Below are positions 16,657 through 24,646 of a stretch of 38,114 nt of DNA, one piece after another (within the stretch, counting starts at the first letter, position 1; every line of letters starts with the position of its first letter). The notes beneath the pieces were generated by a model, which was given only the letters and a program-made list of their open reading frames with translations, was not told where the DNA came from and searched no databases. The DNA comes from an uncultured Bacteroides sp. (GTDB lineage: Bacteria; Bacteroidota; Bacteroidia; Bacteroidales; Bacteroidaceae): positions 1-38,114 of the forward strand of contig CAUEFX010000042.1 of assembly GCA_958477465.1 (NCBI GenBank). Direction: 5' to 3'. The translations under genes and the position numbers were made by a program.

Positions 16657-16686
16657 AGGCAGATCTGCAGGGTCTGCCTTATTGTT
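16657..16686 (+). terminator. Terminator after porV
   Basis: AGGCAGA (16657-16663) pairs with TCTGCCT (16673-16679), followed by TTATTGTTT. It lies just 20 bases before the ispF ATG. The weak T tract suggests incomplete termination. Confidence 0.55.
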
Positions 16687-16706
16687 TCAGATAATAAAGA
16701 ATAGAA

Positions 16707-17186
16707 ATGAAGATACGTGTAGGTTTCGGTTTTGATGTCCACCGGTTGGTGGAAGGCCGTGAGTTGTGGTTAGGAGGAATCCGGTTGGAACACGAAAAAG
16801 GACTGCTGGGACATTCGGATGCGGATGTATTGATTCATGCCATTTGCGATGCTCTGCTGGGGGCTGCCAATATGCGCGATATTGGTTTTCATTTTCCGGA
16901 TACTGCCGGTGAGTTCAAAAACATCGACAGCAAGATATTGTTGAAGAAAACGGTGGAACTGATTGTCGCAAAGGGGTACCGTATCGGTAATATCGACGCT
17001 ACTGTCTGTGCCGAGCGTCCTAAGTTGAAGGCTCATATTCCTGCGATTCAGGAGAAACTGGCTGAGGTGATGGGAGTAGATACCGATGATGTATCTATCA
17101 AAGCCACCACCACGGAAAAACTCGGCTTTACCGGTCGTGAAGAGGGGATTTCGGCCTATGCTACCGTATTGATCGAGAAGGCATAA
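16707..17186 (+). CDS. ispF: 2-C-methyl-D-erythritol 2,4-cyclodiphosphate synthase
   Basis: 159 residues, usual length. It makes the cyclic diphosphate of the MEP isoprenoid pathway as a trimer. Zinc ligands D10 and H12 (GFDVH) and H44 (VLIHAICDALLGA) are present, as are H36-S37-D38 (GHSDAD) and the C-terminal TTTEKLGFTGREEGISAYATVLI. It has no exact promoter of its own in the short spacer and may be read partly through from porV. Confidence 0.96.
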   Translation: MKIRVGFGFDVHRLVEGRELWLGGIRLEHEKGLLGHSDADVLIHAICDALLGAANMRDIGFHFPDTAGEFKNIDSKILLKKTVELIVAKGYRIGNIDATVCAERPKLKAHIPAIQEKLAEVMGVDTDDVSIKATTTEKLGFTGREEGISAYATVLIEKA

Positions 17187-17256
17187 TCTCTCTCTCTTAT
17201 TTATTGGACGGCTATTACTTTGGATGGCTATTACTATTACTGCTGGGGGGCCTCTC

Positions 17257-17389
17257 TGCCCGGCACGGTCCTCATGTTGTGTGAGCATGGCCTTTGCAAT
17301 TCATGAGCATGGTCCTTGCGAATAGTGAGCACTGTCCTTACGAATCGTAAGCATGCCTTTTATCGCTCGTAAGCACGGTACCGGGCAAG
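17257..17389. repeat. 22-bp minisatellite between convergent genes
   Basis: Four full 22-bp units start at 17282, 17304, 17326 and 17348, with a partial fifth at 17370 and a degenerate one before. The rough consensus is TGAGCAYGGTCCTTGCGAAT plus two bases. Flanking TGCCCGG (17257-17263) and CCGGGCA (17381-17387) form an inverted repeat around the array. Nearby GGCTATTACT is also duplicated (17210-17235). It lies between the 3' ends of ispF and the minus-strand gene. Confidence 0.85.
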
Positions 17390-17430
17390 ACGGGGTATGT
17401 CTGAACCTAAGTGCTCTGACGTACTTCCCT

Positions 17431-18285
17431 CTATCCCAGAAGTTTCACATGGTTTAAGCGGGTGTATTTCACGCCGTGCAGTTCATAAGTCCGTGCCACC
17501 CGTGCCGAAGCAATATGTATCAGTTCATTCACTTTATATTCATGCTCGGTAGCGGGCACCTGGCACGATTCCTGGCTTGGGCTTTTGCTGGTAAACCGGA
17601 TCACAACCCGGTTTGCTGACGGATCTGTCAATGTCACGATTTGCCGGACATAAAACAACACGGTGGTTCCGTTCACCCGGGTTTTGTACGGGTCGTCTTC
17701 TATCCTTACTTTGAGAACTTTCAATGTGAGGTCTGTTATTTTCTTTCCTATATTTCCCAGAAAGCGCCCTGCTTCCTGTTTCTGTCTGGCTTTTCGTTGC
17801 ATCAGATCCAGATGTACCGAATGATAGACTTTGGCAATTTCTACGAGACGTTCCTGTTTGGGGATTCTTGGAGTATATTTATACGCAATCCAGCTCAGAT
17901 AGGCGGGGTCCACTTTCAGTATTTCGTGCAGATAGTGTCCGCGGTATTTCCCGAAAGGAATGAGATCGTCTCCGTTGCTCTGCATCCTTCTGGAGTTGTA
18001 ATCCACAATGAGCAGGCAACGCCTTGAGAAATAAAACAGGGTACTGGCCATTCGTAGTGCCTCATAAATGTCGGGAGACAGATCGTGTATGAATAATATG
18101 GATTGTTTTTCCGGTTCCGGCGAATAAATCCATAAGGAGTAATCACTGTGTCCGGGCCGCGGTAGTACGATAAGATAAGCACCTGCCTCTTTGAAGGATA
18201 TTCTACCCCGGTTGTACTCATTTAGTTTGGCGTACAAGAGGGTTTCTTCGGTTTCGGATATTCCCGATAGTCTTGGATTGGCCAT
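17431..18285 (-). CDS. Unknown protein with an ExoX C-terminal-like domain
   Basis: 284 residues from the ATG at 18285 (MANPRLSG). A longer frame reaches 18336, but that start lies upstream of the promoter. Residues ~109-133 (IPFGKYRGHYLHEILKVDPAYLSWI) match the short FGK-x-G-x2-L-x-E...D-x-YLxW motif of the ExoX C-terminal / DUF3820 domain often fused to exonucleases, but no DEDD exonuclease domain is visible here. The region before it is predicted alpha/beta without a known signature. The C-terminal ~90 residues (VLFYVRQIVTLTDPSANRVVIRFTSKSP) look beta-rich. It is cytoplasmic, with no signal peptide. A nucleic-acid role is only suggested. Confidence 0.65.
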   Translation of the reverse strand: MANPRLSGISETEETLLYAKLNEYNRGRISFKEAGAYLIVLPRPGHSDYSLWIYSPEPEKQSILFIHDLSPDIYEALRMASTLFYFSRRCLLIVDYNSRRMQSNGDDLIPFGKYRGHYLHEILKVDPAYLSWIAYKYTPRIPKQERLVEIAKVYHSVHLDLMQRKARQKQEAGRFLGNIGKKITDLTLKVLKVRIEDDPYKTRVNGTTVLFYVRQIVTLTDPSANRVVIRFTSKSPSQESCQVPATEHEYKVNELIHIASARVARTYELHGVKYTRLNHVKLLG

Positions 18286-18305
18286 GTTATGAGATTTATT
18301 ATTTT

Positions 18306-18337
18306 CAAATATATTACTATTTCCTTGAATAATCAAA
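18306..18337 (-). promoter_or_regulatory. Consensus promoter of the ExoX-C-like gene
   Basis: On the minus strand: TTTG (18337-18334), 20-nt spacer, TATATTTG (18313-18306), an exact consensus. The start near 18299 leaves a ~14-nt leader before the ATG at 18285, which settles the start codon. Confidence 0.75.
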
Positions 18338-18366
18338 CTTTAGAGTGATTCTCTGAATAATATTTC

Positions 18367-18374
18367 TATATTTG
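18367..18374 (+). promoter_or_regulatory. -7 element for the truncated lipoprotein gene
   Basis: TATATTTG, exact -7 form, 42 bases before the ATG at 18416. No clear -33 TTTG. It is divergent from the promoter at 18306-18337. Confidence 0.45.
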
Positions 18375-18415
18375 TATCTGATCACAGTAAGTGAGACTTA
18401 TGTAGCATTTGAAAG

Positions 18416-18808
18416 ATGAAGAACATACAAATAAGATCTCTTTTTTTACTCTTAGCAGCATTGTTCTTTGCCTGTTCAGATGCAGTACACCGATACGTGC
18501 CATCTTTGTTACGAGCCGATTCATTGATGCAAGTCGGCTGTGCCGACAGTGCGCTGGCCGTATTGGAAAATATCTCCGCCAAAGAGCTGGTATTCTCCTC
18601 CTCCCAAGCCCGGTATGCCTTGTTATTGACACAGGCGAGAGACAAAAACTACATTCTTCATACCGATGATTCCTTGATTCGTATTGCAGTAGATTATTAT
18701 GATGGTACCGGTGATGTCGCTTCCCGTGCAAAGGCTCATTATTATCTGGGCCGGGTTTATCAGGATATGAATGATGTGGGAGAATGTATACGATGCCTTT
18801 TTGGGTAA
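18416..18808 (+). pseudogene. Truncated TPR-type lipoprotein regulator (5' remnant)
   Basis: 130 residues. The N-terminus MKNIQIRSLFLLLAALFFAC-SD is a lipoprotein signal with lipobox cysteine. The body (ADSLMQVGCADSALAVLENIS... ASRAKAHYYLGRVYQDMNDV) matches the first tetratricopeptide repeats of large Bacteroides lipoproteins that usually continue for several hundred residues with more TPRs and a C-terminal helix-turn-helix. Here the homology stops at YQDMNDVG and the frame ends after a short unrelated tail (ECIRCLFG). The promoter and signal are intact, so a short secreted lipoprotein could still be made. Confidence 0.65.
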
Positions 18809-19304
18809 AGGAATAATGGCTTTAAGTCCCGATTCATTAGCTGTATTGCAGAAGATCGCTTTGAAGCGGTTTCCTAAACACAGTAGTATACAATCTTTTA
18901 ATTATACAGGAGAATATCCGGCATCGAGTACCCAATCGGAACATGATAGCAATCGATTATTGCAGGTTGCGGTGAAGCGAATGAAATTGATGAAAAGTAA
19001 AGAAATCAAGTCTGACCAAGATGAACAGTCGAAGGGAAAGAATTTGGATTTTGAACTCAATTCTCTTCAAGGTGATCGTTTTACTCTTTCGCATTTGTAC
19101 GGTAAATATATATTGGTAGACTTTTGGGTAAGCTGTTGTATTCCCTGCATAGAAAACATGCCACTTATAAAGCGTGTGCAAACGGACTATCCGGAAACTT
19201 TAACCGTTTGTTTGGTCAGCTTGGATCGTAATAGAAATAGTTGGAAAGAAAGTATAAAAAGGAATCAATTCAAAACAATAGATATGAAAGAAGTAGAATT
19301 ATAA
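18771..19304 (+). pseudogene. Truncated TlpA-like thioredoxin family gene (internal remnant)
   Basis: 177 codons in another frame, overlapping the end of the lipoprotein remnant. The start (ALSPDSLAVLQKIALKRFPKHSSIQSFNYTG) looks like the interior of a DUF4369-TlpA protein. The thioredoxin core follows: LDFELNSLQGDRFTLSHLYGKYILVDFWVSCCIPCIENMP with a CIPC active site. The sequence ends soon after VCLVSLDRNRNSW, so the cis-proline strand and final helix are missing. There is no signal peptide and no own promoter. Best read as the far side of a deletion that removed the 3' part of the lipoprotein gene and the 5' part of this one. Confidence 0.65.
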
Positions 19305-19332
19305 TATTCTCAGGAGATAAGCAGTAGATGGA

Positions 19333-19377
19333 CCTGCAATTATTATTACTGACCTGTAATTATAGTTGCAGGTTTCT
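19333..19377 (+). terminator. Terminator after the thioredoxin remnant
   Basis: A 17-bp arm beginning CCTGCAA pairs with one ending TTGCAGG (two mismatches, 6-nt loop), followed by TTTCTTC. It probably belonged to the original thioredoxin gene. Confidence 0.7.
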
Positions 19378-19509
19378 TCATCCTATTGGAACAGCTAATA
19401 CTTTAAGAAAAATACTGAATCTGTTGAAGCCTTTGGAGAAAAGGAAAAACGTTTAGCAGGAGGATTGGGTATGCTTGAATCGGTTAGTACCCTATTTGTG
19501 GGAAAAGCA
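19378..19509 (+). other. Unassigned remnant before the mnmA promoter
   Basis: A short open stretch (reading ...AFGEKEKRLAGGLGMLESVS...) runs through here and into the mnmA promoter, without a good start or a family I recognise. It may be a further fragment of a lost gene. Confidence 0.3.
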
Positions 19510-19541
19510 TTTGGCTATCTGACGGCAATGCTGTACTTTTG
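19510..19541 (+). promoter_or_regulatory. Consensus promoter of the mnmA operon
   Basis: TTTG (19510-19513), 20-nt spacer, TACTTTTG (19534-19541), exact match, 25 bases before the mnmA ATG. Confidence 0.75.
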
Positions 19542-19566
19542 TATCCGTGCAATAATCAGACGGTAA

Positions 19567-20652
19567 ATGAAAGAATCGAATAAGCGGGTATTGGTAGGGA
19601 TGAGCGGTGGCATAGACAGTACCGCCACTTGCCTGATGCTGCAAGAGCAGGGATATGAAATAGTAGGAGTAACCATGTGGGTCTGGGGGGATGAACCGCA
19701 GGAGGCCGGGGAGTTGGCGGCCCGGATGGGAATTGAACACTATGTAGCCGATGAACGCATACCTTTCAAAGATACAGTTGTAAAAAACTTCATTGATGAA
19801 TATCGTCAGGGACGGACTCCCAATCCATGTGTCATGTGCAATCCGTTGTTCAAATTCCGGGTATTGACGGAGTGGGCAGACCGGCTGAATTGCGATTGGA
19901 TTGCTACCGGCCATTATTCCCGTTTGGAAGAACGGAATGGGAATATATACATTGTGGCAGGAGATGATGAAAAGAAAGATCAGTCTTATTTCCTTTGGCG
20001 ACTGGGGCAAGAGGTGTTGAGGCGCTGCATCTTTCCTTTGGGAAATTATACAAAGCTGAAAGTGCGTGATTACCTCCGCGATAAGGGGTATGAAGCAAAG
20101 GCGAAGGAGGGAGAAAGCATGGAAGTCTGTTTTATCAAAGGGGATTATCGGGACTTCCTGCGTGAACAGTGTCCGGATTTGGATGCGGAAATCGGACCGG
20201 GATGGTTTGTGAATGCCGAAGGCGTGAAGTTAGGGAAACATAAAGGTTTCCCCTATTACACCATCGGACAACGCAAAGGACTTGAGATCGCTTTGGGAAA
20301 ACCTGCGTATGTATTGAAGATAAATCCGCAGAAAAATACGGTAATGCTGGGTGATGTAGAGCAACTGCGCACGGAGTATATGATTGTCGAGCAGGATCAT
20401 CTGACCGATGAGCAGGAGGTCTTGACCTGTGAAAACCTGGCGGTACGTATCCGTTATCGCAGCCACCCTATCCCTTGTCGGGTGAGAAGGCTGGCGGACG
20501 GGCGGCTTTTCGTGAAGTTCCGGACGGAGGCTTCGGCCATCACGCCGGGTCAGTCGGCTGTGTTTTATGACGATCGTCGGGTGATCGGCGGAGCGTTTAT
20601 CGCTTCCCAACGGGGAATCGGACTGGTGATGGAAGAGAATAAGGATTTTTAA
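19567..20652 (+). CDS. mnmA: tRNA-specific 2-thiouridylase MnmA
   Basis: 361 residues. The N-terminal PP-loop ATPase has SGGIDS (13-18). The two catalytic cysteines are C91 (CVMCNPLFKF) and C188 (MEVCFIKGDY), 97 residues apart as in E. coli C102/C199. FPYYTIGQRKGLEIALGKPAYVL and the C-terminal RYRSHPIPC... beta-barrel complete the protein. It adds sulfur to U34 of Lys, Glu and Gln tRNAs. Bacteroides commonly carry more than one MnmA copy, so this may be one of two. It heads a probable operon with the protease 22 bases downstream. Confidence 0.93.
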   Translation: MKESNKRVLVGMSGGIDSTATCLMLQEQGYEIVGVTMWVWGDEPQEAGELAARMGIEHYVADERIPFKDTVVKNFIDEYRQGRTPNPCVMCNPLFKFRVLTEWADRLNCDWIATGHYSRLEERNGNIYIVAGDDEKKDQSYFLWRLGQEVLRRCIFPLGNYTKLKVRDYLRDKGYEAKAKEGESMEVCFIKGDYRDFLREQCPDLDAEIGPGWFVNAEGVKLGKHKGFPYYTIGQRKGLEIALGKPAYVLKINPQKNTVMLGDVEQLRTEYMIVEQDHLTDEQEVLTCENLAVRIRYRSHPIPCRVRRLADGRLFVKFRTEASAITPGQSAVFYDDRRVIGGAFIASQRGIGLVMEENKDF

Positions 20653-20674
20653 TATATAACTGATATACAACAAT

Positions 20675-22027
20675 ATGAAGAATTTGGTATTTGCTGCTCT
20701 GCTTCTTTTTTCTATCGGAGCAACGGCACAACAGGATACGCTGAAATATCGTATTAGCTTGACAGATAAGGCAGCTACGGAATATGCCTTGGACCGTCCA
20801 GAAGAGTTCCTTTCGAAAAAGGCAATCGAGCGCCGACAGAAACAGGGGTTGGCGATAGATTCTACCGACTTGCCCGTATGCCGGAAATATGTGGACGCCA
20901 TCCGTAAAAACGGGGTGAAGATTGTGACCATGGGCAAATGGGATAACTTCGTTACCGTGTCGTGCAACGATACGACATTGATAGATAAAATAGCCGGACT
21001 GCCTTTTGTACGTGCTACGGAGAAGGTTTGGATCGCTCCTGATCCGGATCAGCCGACAAAGGCTACCAAACGGGATTCTTTGATCAATACGCCTTTGTGG
21101 GTAGAAGATGTATATGGACCCGCGCGACGCCAGATAGAGATTAGCAACGGAAACAAGTTGCATGACGCCGGATTTAAAGGACAGGGCATGACGATTGCCG
21201 TCATTGACGCCGGTTTTCATAATGCAGACTGCATTGCGGCAATGAAAAATATCCGTGTGTTGGGAGTGAAAGATTTTGTGAACTCCGATGCCGATATTTA
21301 TGCCGAAAGCAGTCATGGCATGAATGTGCTTTCATGTATCGGCATGAATCAGCCGCATGTGATGATCGGCACGGCACCCGAAGCTTCATTCTGGTTGCTG
21401 CGCAGTGAGGATGAGTATTCGGAGCATCTGGTGGAACAGGATTATTGGTCGGCAGCAATCGAGTTTGCCGACAGTGTGGGAGTGGATGTGGTGAACACCT
21501 CATTGGGATATTATGCTTTTGATGATCCGTCGAAAGACTACCGCTATCGTGATCTGGATGGAAAATTCGCCTTGATGTCCCGTCAGGCTTCGAAGGCGGC
21601 GGATAAGGGAATGGTAGTGGTATGCAGTGCCGGGAATTCCGGCTCCGGTTCTTGGAAAAAGATCACTCCTCCGGGGGATGCGGATAATGTGCTGACCGTA
21701 GGCGCCATTAATAAGAAAGGTGTACTGGCTTCTTTCTCCTCTATCGGAAATACGGCGGACGGCCGTGTGAAACCGGATGTGATGGCTGTCGGTTTGAATT
21801 CGAACGTGATGGGAACAGACGGAATCGTGAGAAGGGCCAACGGCACGTCATTCTCTTCACCGATCATGTGTGGTATGGTGACTTGTCTGTGGCAGGCGTT
21901 GCCTGATCTGACAGCGAAAGAACTGATCGAACTGGTACGGCGGTCGGGCGACCGGGCCGATTCTCCCGATAATATTTACGGATATGGGATTCCCGATATG
22001 TGGAAGGCTTATCAGTCGGCAAAATGA
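20675..22027 (+). CDS. Secreted S8 (subtilisin-like) serine protease
   Basis: 450 residues. The signal peptide is MKNLVFAALLLFSIGATA-Q. A propeptide-like domain (~22-135) is followed by the catalytic domain with D178 (AVIDAGF), H214 (SSHGMNV), oxyanion N321 (SAGNSG) and S392 (GTSFSSP). All triad residues are in place, so it should be active in the periplasm or outside. Substrate unknown. It carries no C-terminal sorting domain after the protease fold. Its stop overlaps the xseA ATG (ATGA), so an exported protease is translationally coupled to a DNA-repair nuclease. Confidence 0.92.
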   Translation: MKNLVFAALLLFSIGATAQQDTLKYRISLTDKAATEYALDRPEEFLSKKAIERRQKQGLAIDSTDLPVCRKYVDAIRKNGVKIVTMGKWDNFVTVSCNDTTLIDKIAGLPFVRATEKVWIAPDPDQPTKATKRDSLINTPLWVEDVYGPARRQIEISNGNKLHDAGFKGQGMTIAVIDAGFHNADCIAAMKNIRVLGVKDFVNSDADIYAESSHGMNVLSCIGMNQPHVMIGTAPEASFWLLRSEDEYSEHLVEQDYWSAAIEFADSVGVDVVNTSLGYYAFDDPSKDYRYRDLDGKFALMSRQASKAADKGMVVVCSAGNSGSGSWKKITPPGDADNVLTVGAINKKGVLASFSSIGNTADGRVKPDVMAVGLNSNVMGTDGIVRRANGTSFSSPIMCGMVTCLWQALPDLTAKELIELVRRSGDRADSPDNIYGYGIPDMWKAYQSAK

Positions 22028-23289
22028 AACAGGAGGCACTGACGCTTTTGGAACTCAACGCATTGGTACGGCGGAGTCTGGAACAATGCTTGCCTGATGA
22101 ATATTGGATACAGGCGGAGTTGAGTGATGTGCGTTCCAATGCTTCCGGACATTGTTATCTGGAATTCGTACAGAAAGATCCGCGCAGCAACAATCTGATT
22201 GCTAAGGCCCGGGGAACTATCTGGAATAATGTGTACCATCTGCTGAAGCCTTATTTTGAGGAGACTACCGGGCAACTGTTTACCTCCGGCATAAAGGTCT
22301 TGGTGAAGGTGACCGTGCAATTCCATGAGTTGTATGGATACAGTTTGACTGTACAGGACATCGATCCCACTTATACCTTGGGCGATATGGCTCTGCGCCG
22401 GCGGGAGATTTTGCAGCAGTTGGAGGCGGAAGGAGTGCTGATGCTGAACAAGGAACTCGAAATGCCTGTATTGCCACAGCGTATTGCCGTCATATCCTCG
22501 GCTACGGCCGCCGGTTATGGCGACTTCTGTCACCAGTTGCAACACAACCCCCGTGGATTCTTCTTTTATACGGAGCTATTTCCTGCATTGATGCAAGGCG
22601 CCCAGATCGAAAGCTCCGTTTTGGATGCACTCGATCGTGTCAACAACCGGCTGAACGATTTCGATGTGGTTGTCATCATCCGCGGAGGAGGTGCCACGTC
22701 CGATTTATCCGGTTTTGATACCTATCTGTTGGCTGCTGCCTGTGCGCAATTTCCATTGCCCATTATCACCGGCATCGGTCACGAACGGGATGATACGGTG
22801 CTCGACTCTGTGGCGCATACCCGGGTGAAAACGCCGACGGCTGCTGCCGAATTATTAATAAGCTGCATGGATGAGGCTGCCGCCCGGTTGGACTATTTAT
22901 CCACCCGTCTTCAGGAAGGAGTCTCTGCTTTTCTCGAAAAGGAGTACCGGAGAATCTCTTCCTGTCAGGCACGCATCCCGTCTCTTGTTGTCAGGCGATT
23001 GTCGGATGCCCGCCTGCGTTTACTGACCGTACACAAAGACCTGATGCAAAGTTCGGCGACAATGTTCTCCCGTCAGCGCCATAGGCTGGAACTGCTGCAG
23101 CAACGTATTGCCGATGCATCACCCGATAGGCTTCTGGCTCGCGGTTACAGCATCACTTTGAAAAACGGAGTTCCCGTAACCGACTTTTCCGAGGTCGTTC
23201 CGGGAGATGAAATCGTTACCCGCCTGCACAAAGGAGAGCTGACTTCAATCGTAAACAATCACTCATCCGAACGGAAATCCCCAAAGTAA
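22024..23289 (+). CDS. xseA: Exodeoxyribonuclease VII large subunit
   Basis: 421 residues from ATG 22024; a GTG at 22000 inside the protease gene is unlikely. The N-terminal OB-fold (~8-100, VRRSLEQCLPDEYWIQAELSDVRSNASGHCYLEF) binds ssDNA. The catalytic region has IAVISSATAAGYGDF, VIIRGGGATSDLSGFD and GIGHERDDTVLDSVAHTRVKTPTAAAELL. Coiled-coil helices follow, then LLARGYSIT. With XseB it degrades single-stranded DNA from both ends. The last codons lie within a copy of the TTCAATCGTAAAC word that recurs in the spacer, so the C-terminal tail (TSIVNNHSSERKSPK) may have been extended by that repeat. Confidence 0.95.
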   Translation: MKQEALTLLELNALVRRSLEQCLPDEYWIQAELSDVRSNASGHCYLEFVQKDPRSNNLIAKARGTIWNNVYHLLKPYFEETTGQLFTSGIKVLVKVTVQFHELYGYSLTVQDIDPTYTLGDMALRRREILQQLEAEGVLMLNKELEMPVLPQRIAVISSATAAGYGDFCHQLQHNPRGFFFYTELFPALMQGAQIESSVLDALDRVNNRLNDFDVVVIIRGGGATSDLSGFDTYLLAAACAQFPLPIITGIGHERDDTVLDSVAHTRVKTPTAAAELLISCMDEAAARLDYLSTRLQEGVSAFLEKEYRRISSCQARIPSLVVRRLSDARLRLLTVHKDLMQSSATMFSRQRHRLELLQQRIADASPDRLLARGYSITLKNGVPVTDFSEVVPGDEIVTRLHKGELTSIVNNHSSERKSPK

Positions 23290-23333
23290 TTTCAATCGTA
23301 AACCGTAAATCGTCTAATCGTAAATCATAAAAA
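23289..23333 (+). repeat. AATCGTAAA iterated-word element, xseA-xseB spacer
   Basis: The word TCGTAAA/CCGTAAA occurs three times in direct order (TTCAATCGTAAAC at 23291-23303, CCGTAAATCG, AATCGTAAATC at 23316-23326) and ends two bases before the xseB ATG. Another copy, TTCAATCGTAAAC, is inside xseA at 23244-23256. It closely resembles the tolC-hlyD spacer read on the minus strand. Confidence 0.85.
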
Positions 23334-23335
23334 AG

Positions 23336-23545
23336 ATGGCAGCAAAAAAAGAAACCTATTCCCAAGCAATGGAACGCTTGGAAAAGATAGTCCGTCAGAT
23401 TGACAATAATGAACTGGAAATAGATATATTGGCAGAAAAGATAAAGGAAGCCAATGAAATTATAGCCTTTTGTACAGAGAAACTGACGAAAGCTGATCAT
23501 GAAGTCGAAAAATTGTTGCAGGAAAGGCAACAATCTAAAGAATAA
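23336..23545 (+). CDS. xseB: Exodeoxyribonuclease VII small subunit
   Basis: 69 residues, the usual size. The pattern TYSQAMERLEKIVRQIDNNELEIDILAEKIKEANEIIAFCTEKLTKADHEVEKLL is the two-helix hairpin that wraps the XseA coiled coil. It keeps the nuclease subunit soluble and controlled. It is separated from xseA only by the repeat element, so the pair is co-transcribed. Confidence 0.94.
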   Translation: MAAKKETYSQAMERLEKIVRQIDNNELEIDILAEKIKEANEIIAFCTEKLTKADHEVEKLLQERQQSKE

Positions 23546-23594
23546 AAGTTATTTTTGTTGTCTGATAGGAGAATTTAACTAATTACTTAATAAT

Positions 23595-24614
23595 ATGAAA
23601 GAAATAGATTGGTCTAATTTGTCATTCGGATACATGAAGACAGATTACAACGTGAGAATTAATTTCCATGATGGCGCATGGGGCGAACTGGAAATAAGCA
23701 GCAGCGAAATTCTTAATCTGCACATGGCAGCTACCTGTCTGCACTATGGTCAGGAAGCCTTTGAAGGATTGAAAGCTTTCCGGGGTAAAGATGGCAAAGT
23801 CCGTATTTTCCGTCTTGAAGAAAATGCCGCACGTTTGCAATCTACCTGTCGGGGAATCCTGATGCCGGAACTCCCTACCGAACGTTTCAAAGAGGCCGTT
23901 CTGAAAGTGGTAAAACTGAACGAGCGCTTCATCCCGCCCTACGAGACGGGGGCTTCTCTTTATATCCGTCCGTTGCTGATCGGTACCGGGGCGCAGGTAG
24001 GTGTACGTCCTGCCGACGAATATCTTTTTGTTATTTTCGTCACTCCGGTAGGTCCTTATTTCAAAGGTGGATTTGCCACAACTCCGTATGTCATTACACG
24101 GAAATATGACCGAGCCGCTCCATTGGGTACTGGTATCTTCAAGGTGGGAGGCAACTATGCCGCCAGTCTGCGCGCCAGCCAAGAGGCTCACAAAGCCGGT
24201 TATTCTGCCGAGTTTTATCTGGATGCAAGAGAGAAGAAGTATATAGACGAGTGCGGTGCGGCCAATTTCTTCGGTATAAAGAACAATACCTATATCACTC
24301 CGCTGTCTACCTCCATTCTGCCTTCCATTACCAATAAGAGCCTGATGCAGTTGGCTGAAGATATGGGACTGAAAGTGGAACGCCGTCCGGTGCCCGAAGA
24401 GGAGTTGTCGACATTCGAAGAAGCGGGTGCTTGCGGTACGGCTGCCGTAATCAGCCCGATACAGCGCATCGACGATCCGGAGAATGATCATTCATACGTC
24501 ATCTCCAAGGATGGTAAGCCGGGACCGGTTTGTACGAAGCTGTATAATAAGTTGCGTGCCATCCAGTATGGTGATGAGCCGGATACGCATAACTGGGTAA
24601 CTGTTGTAGAATAA
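23595..24614 (+). CDS. ilvE: Branched-chain amino acid aminotransferase
   Basis: 339 residues, fold-type IV PLP enzyme of the longer BCAT type. It interconverts Leu, Ile and Val with their keto acids. PLP lysine K183 is in GTGIFKVGGNYAAS, QEAFEGLKAFRG (53-64) is the substrate-side loop, and DECGAANFFGI and the GACGTAAVISPI phosphate-binding region are intact. It follows xseB by 49 bases; I see no TAnnTTTG promoter in that gap, so it is probably read from the mnmA operon. Confidence 0.94.
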   Translation: MKEIDWSNLSFGYMKTDYNVRINFHDGAWGELEISSSEILNLHMAATCLHYGQEAFEGLKAFRGKDGKVRIFRLEENAARLQSTCRGILMPELPTERFKEAVLKVVKLNERFIPPYETGASLYIRPLLIGTGAQVGVRPADEYLFVIFVTPVGPYFKGGFATTPYVITRKYDRAAPLGTGIFKVGGNYAASLRASQEAHKAGYSAEFYLDAREKKYIDECGAANFFGIKNNTYITPLSTSILPSITNKSLMQLAEDMGLKVERRPVPEEELSTFEEAGACGTAAVISPIQRIDDPENDHSYVISKDGKPGPVCTKLYNKLRAIQYGDEPDTHNWVTVVE

Positions 24615-24646
24615 TTTTTATTAACTTTATGTAAATCTTATATCTT

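Noticed and set aside
17282..17389. Possible CRISPR array
   Set aside because: The 22-bp units are directly adjacent with no unique spacers, and no cas gene is near.
18286..18336. Upstream start for the ExoX-C-like protein
   Set aside because: It lies within and upstream of a perfect promoter, so it would not be in the transcript.
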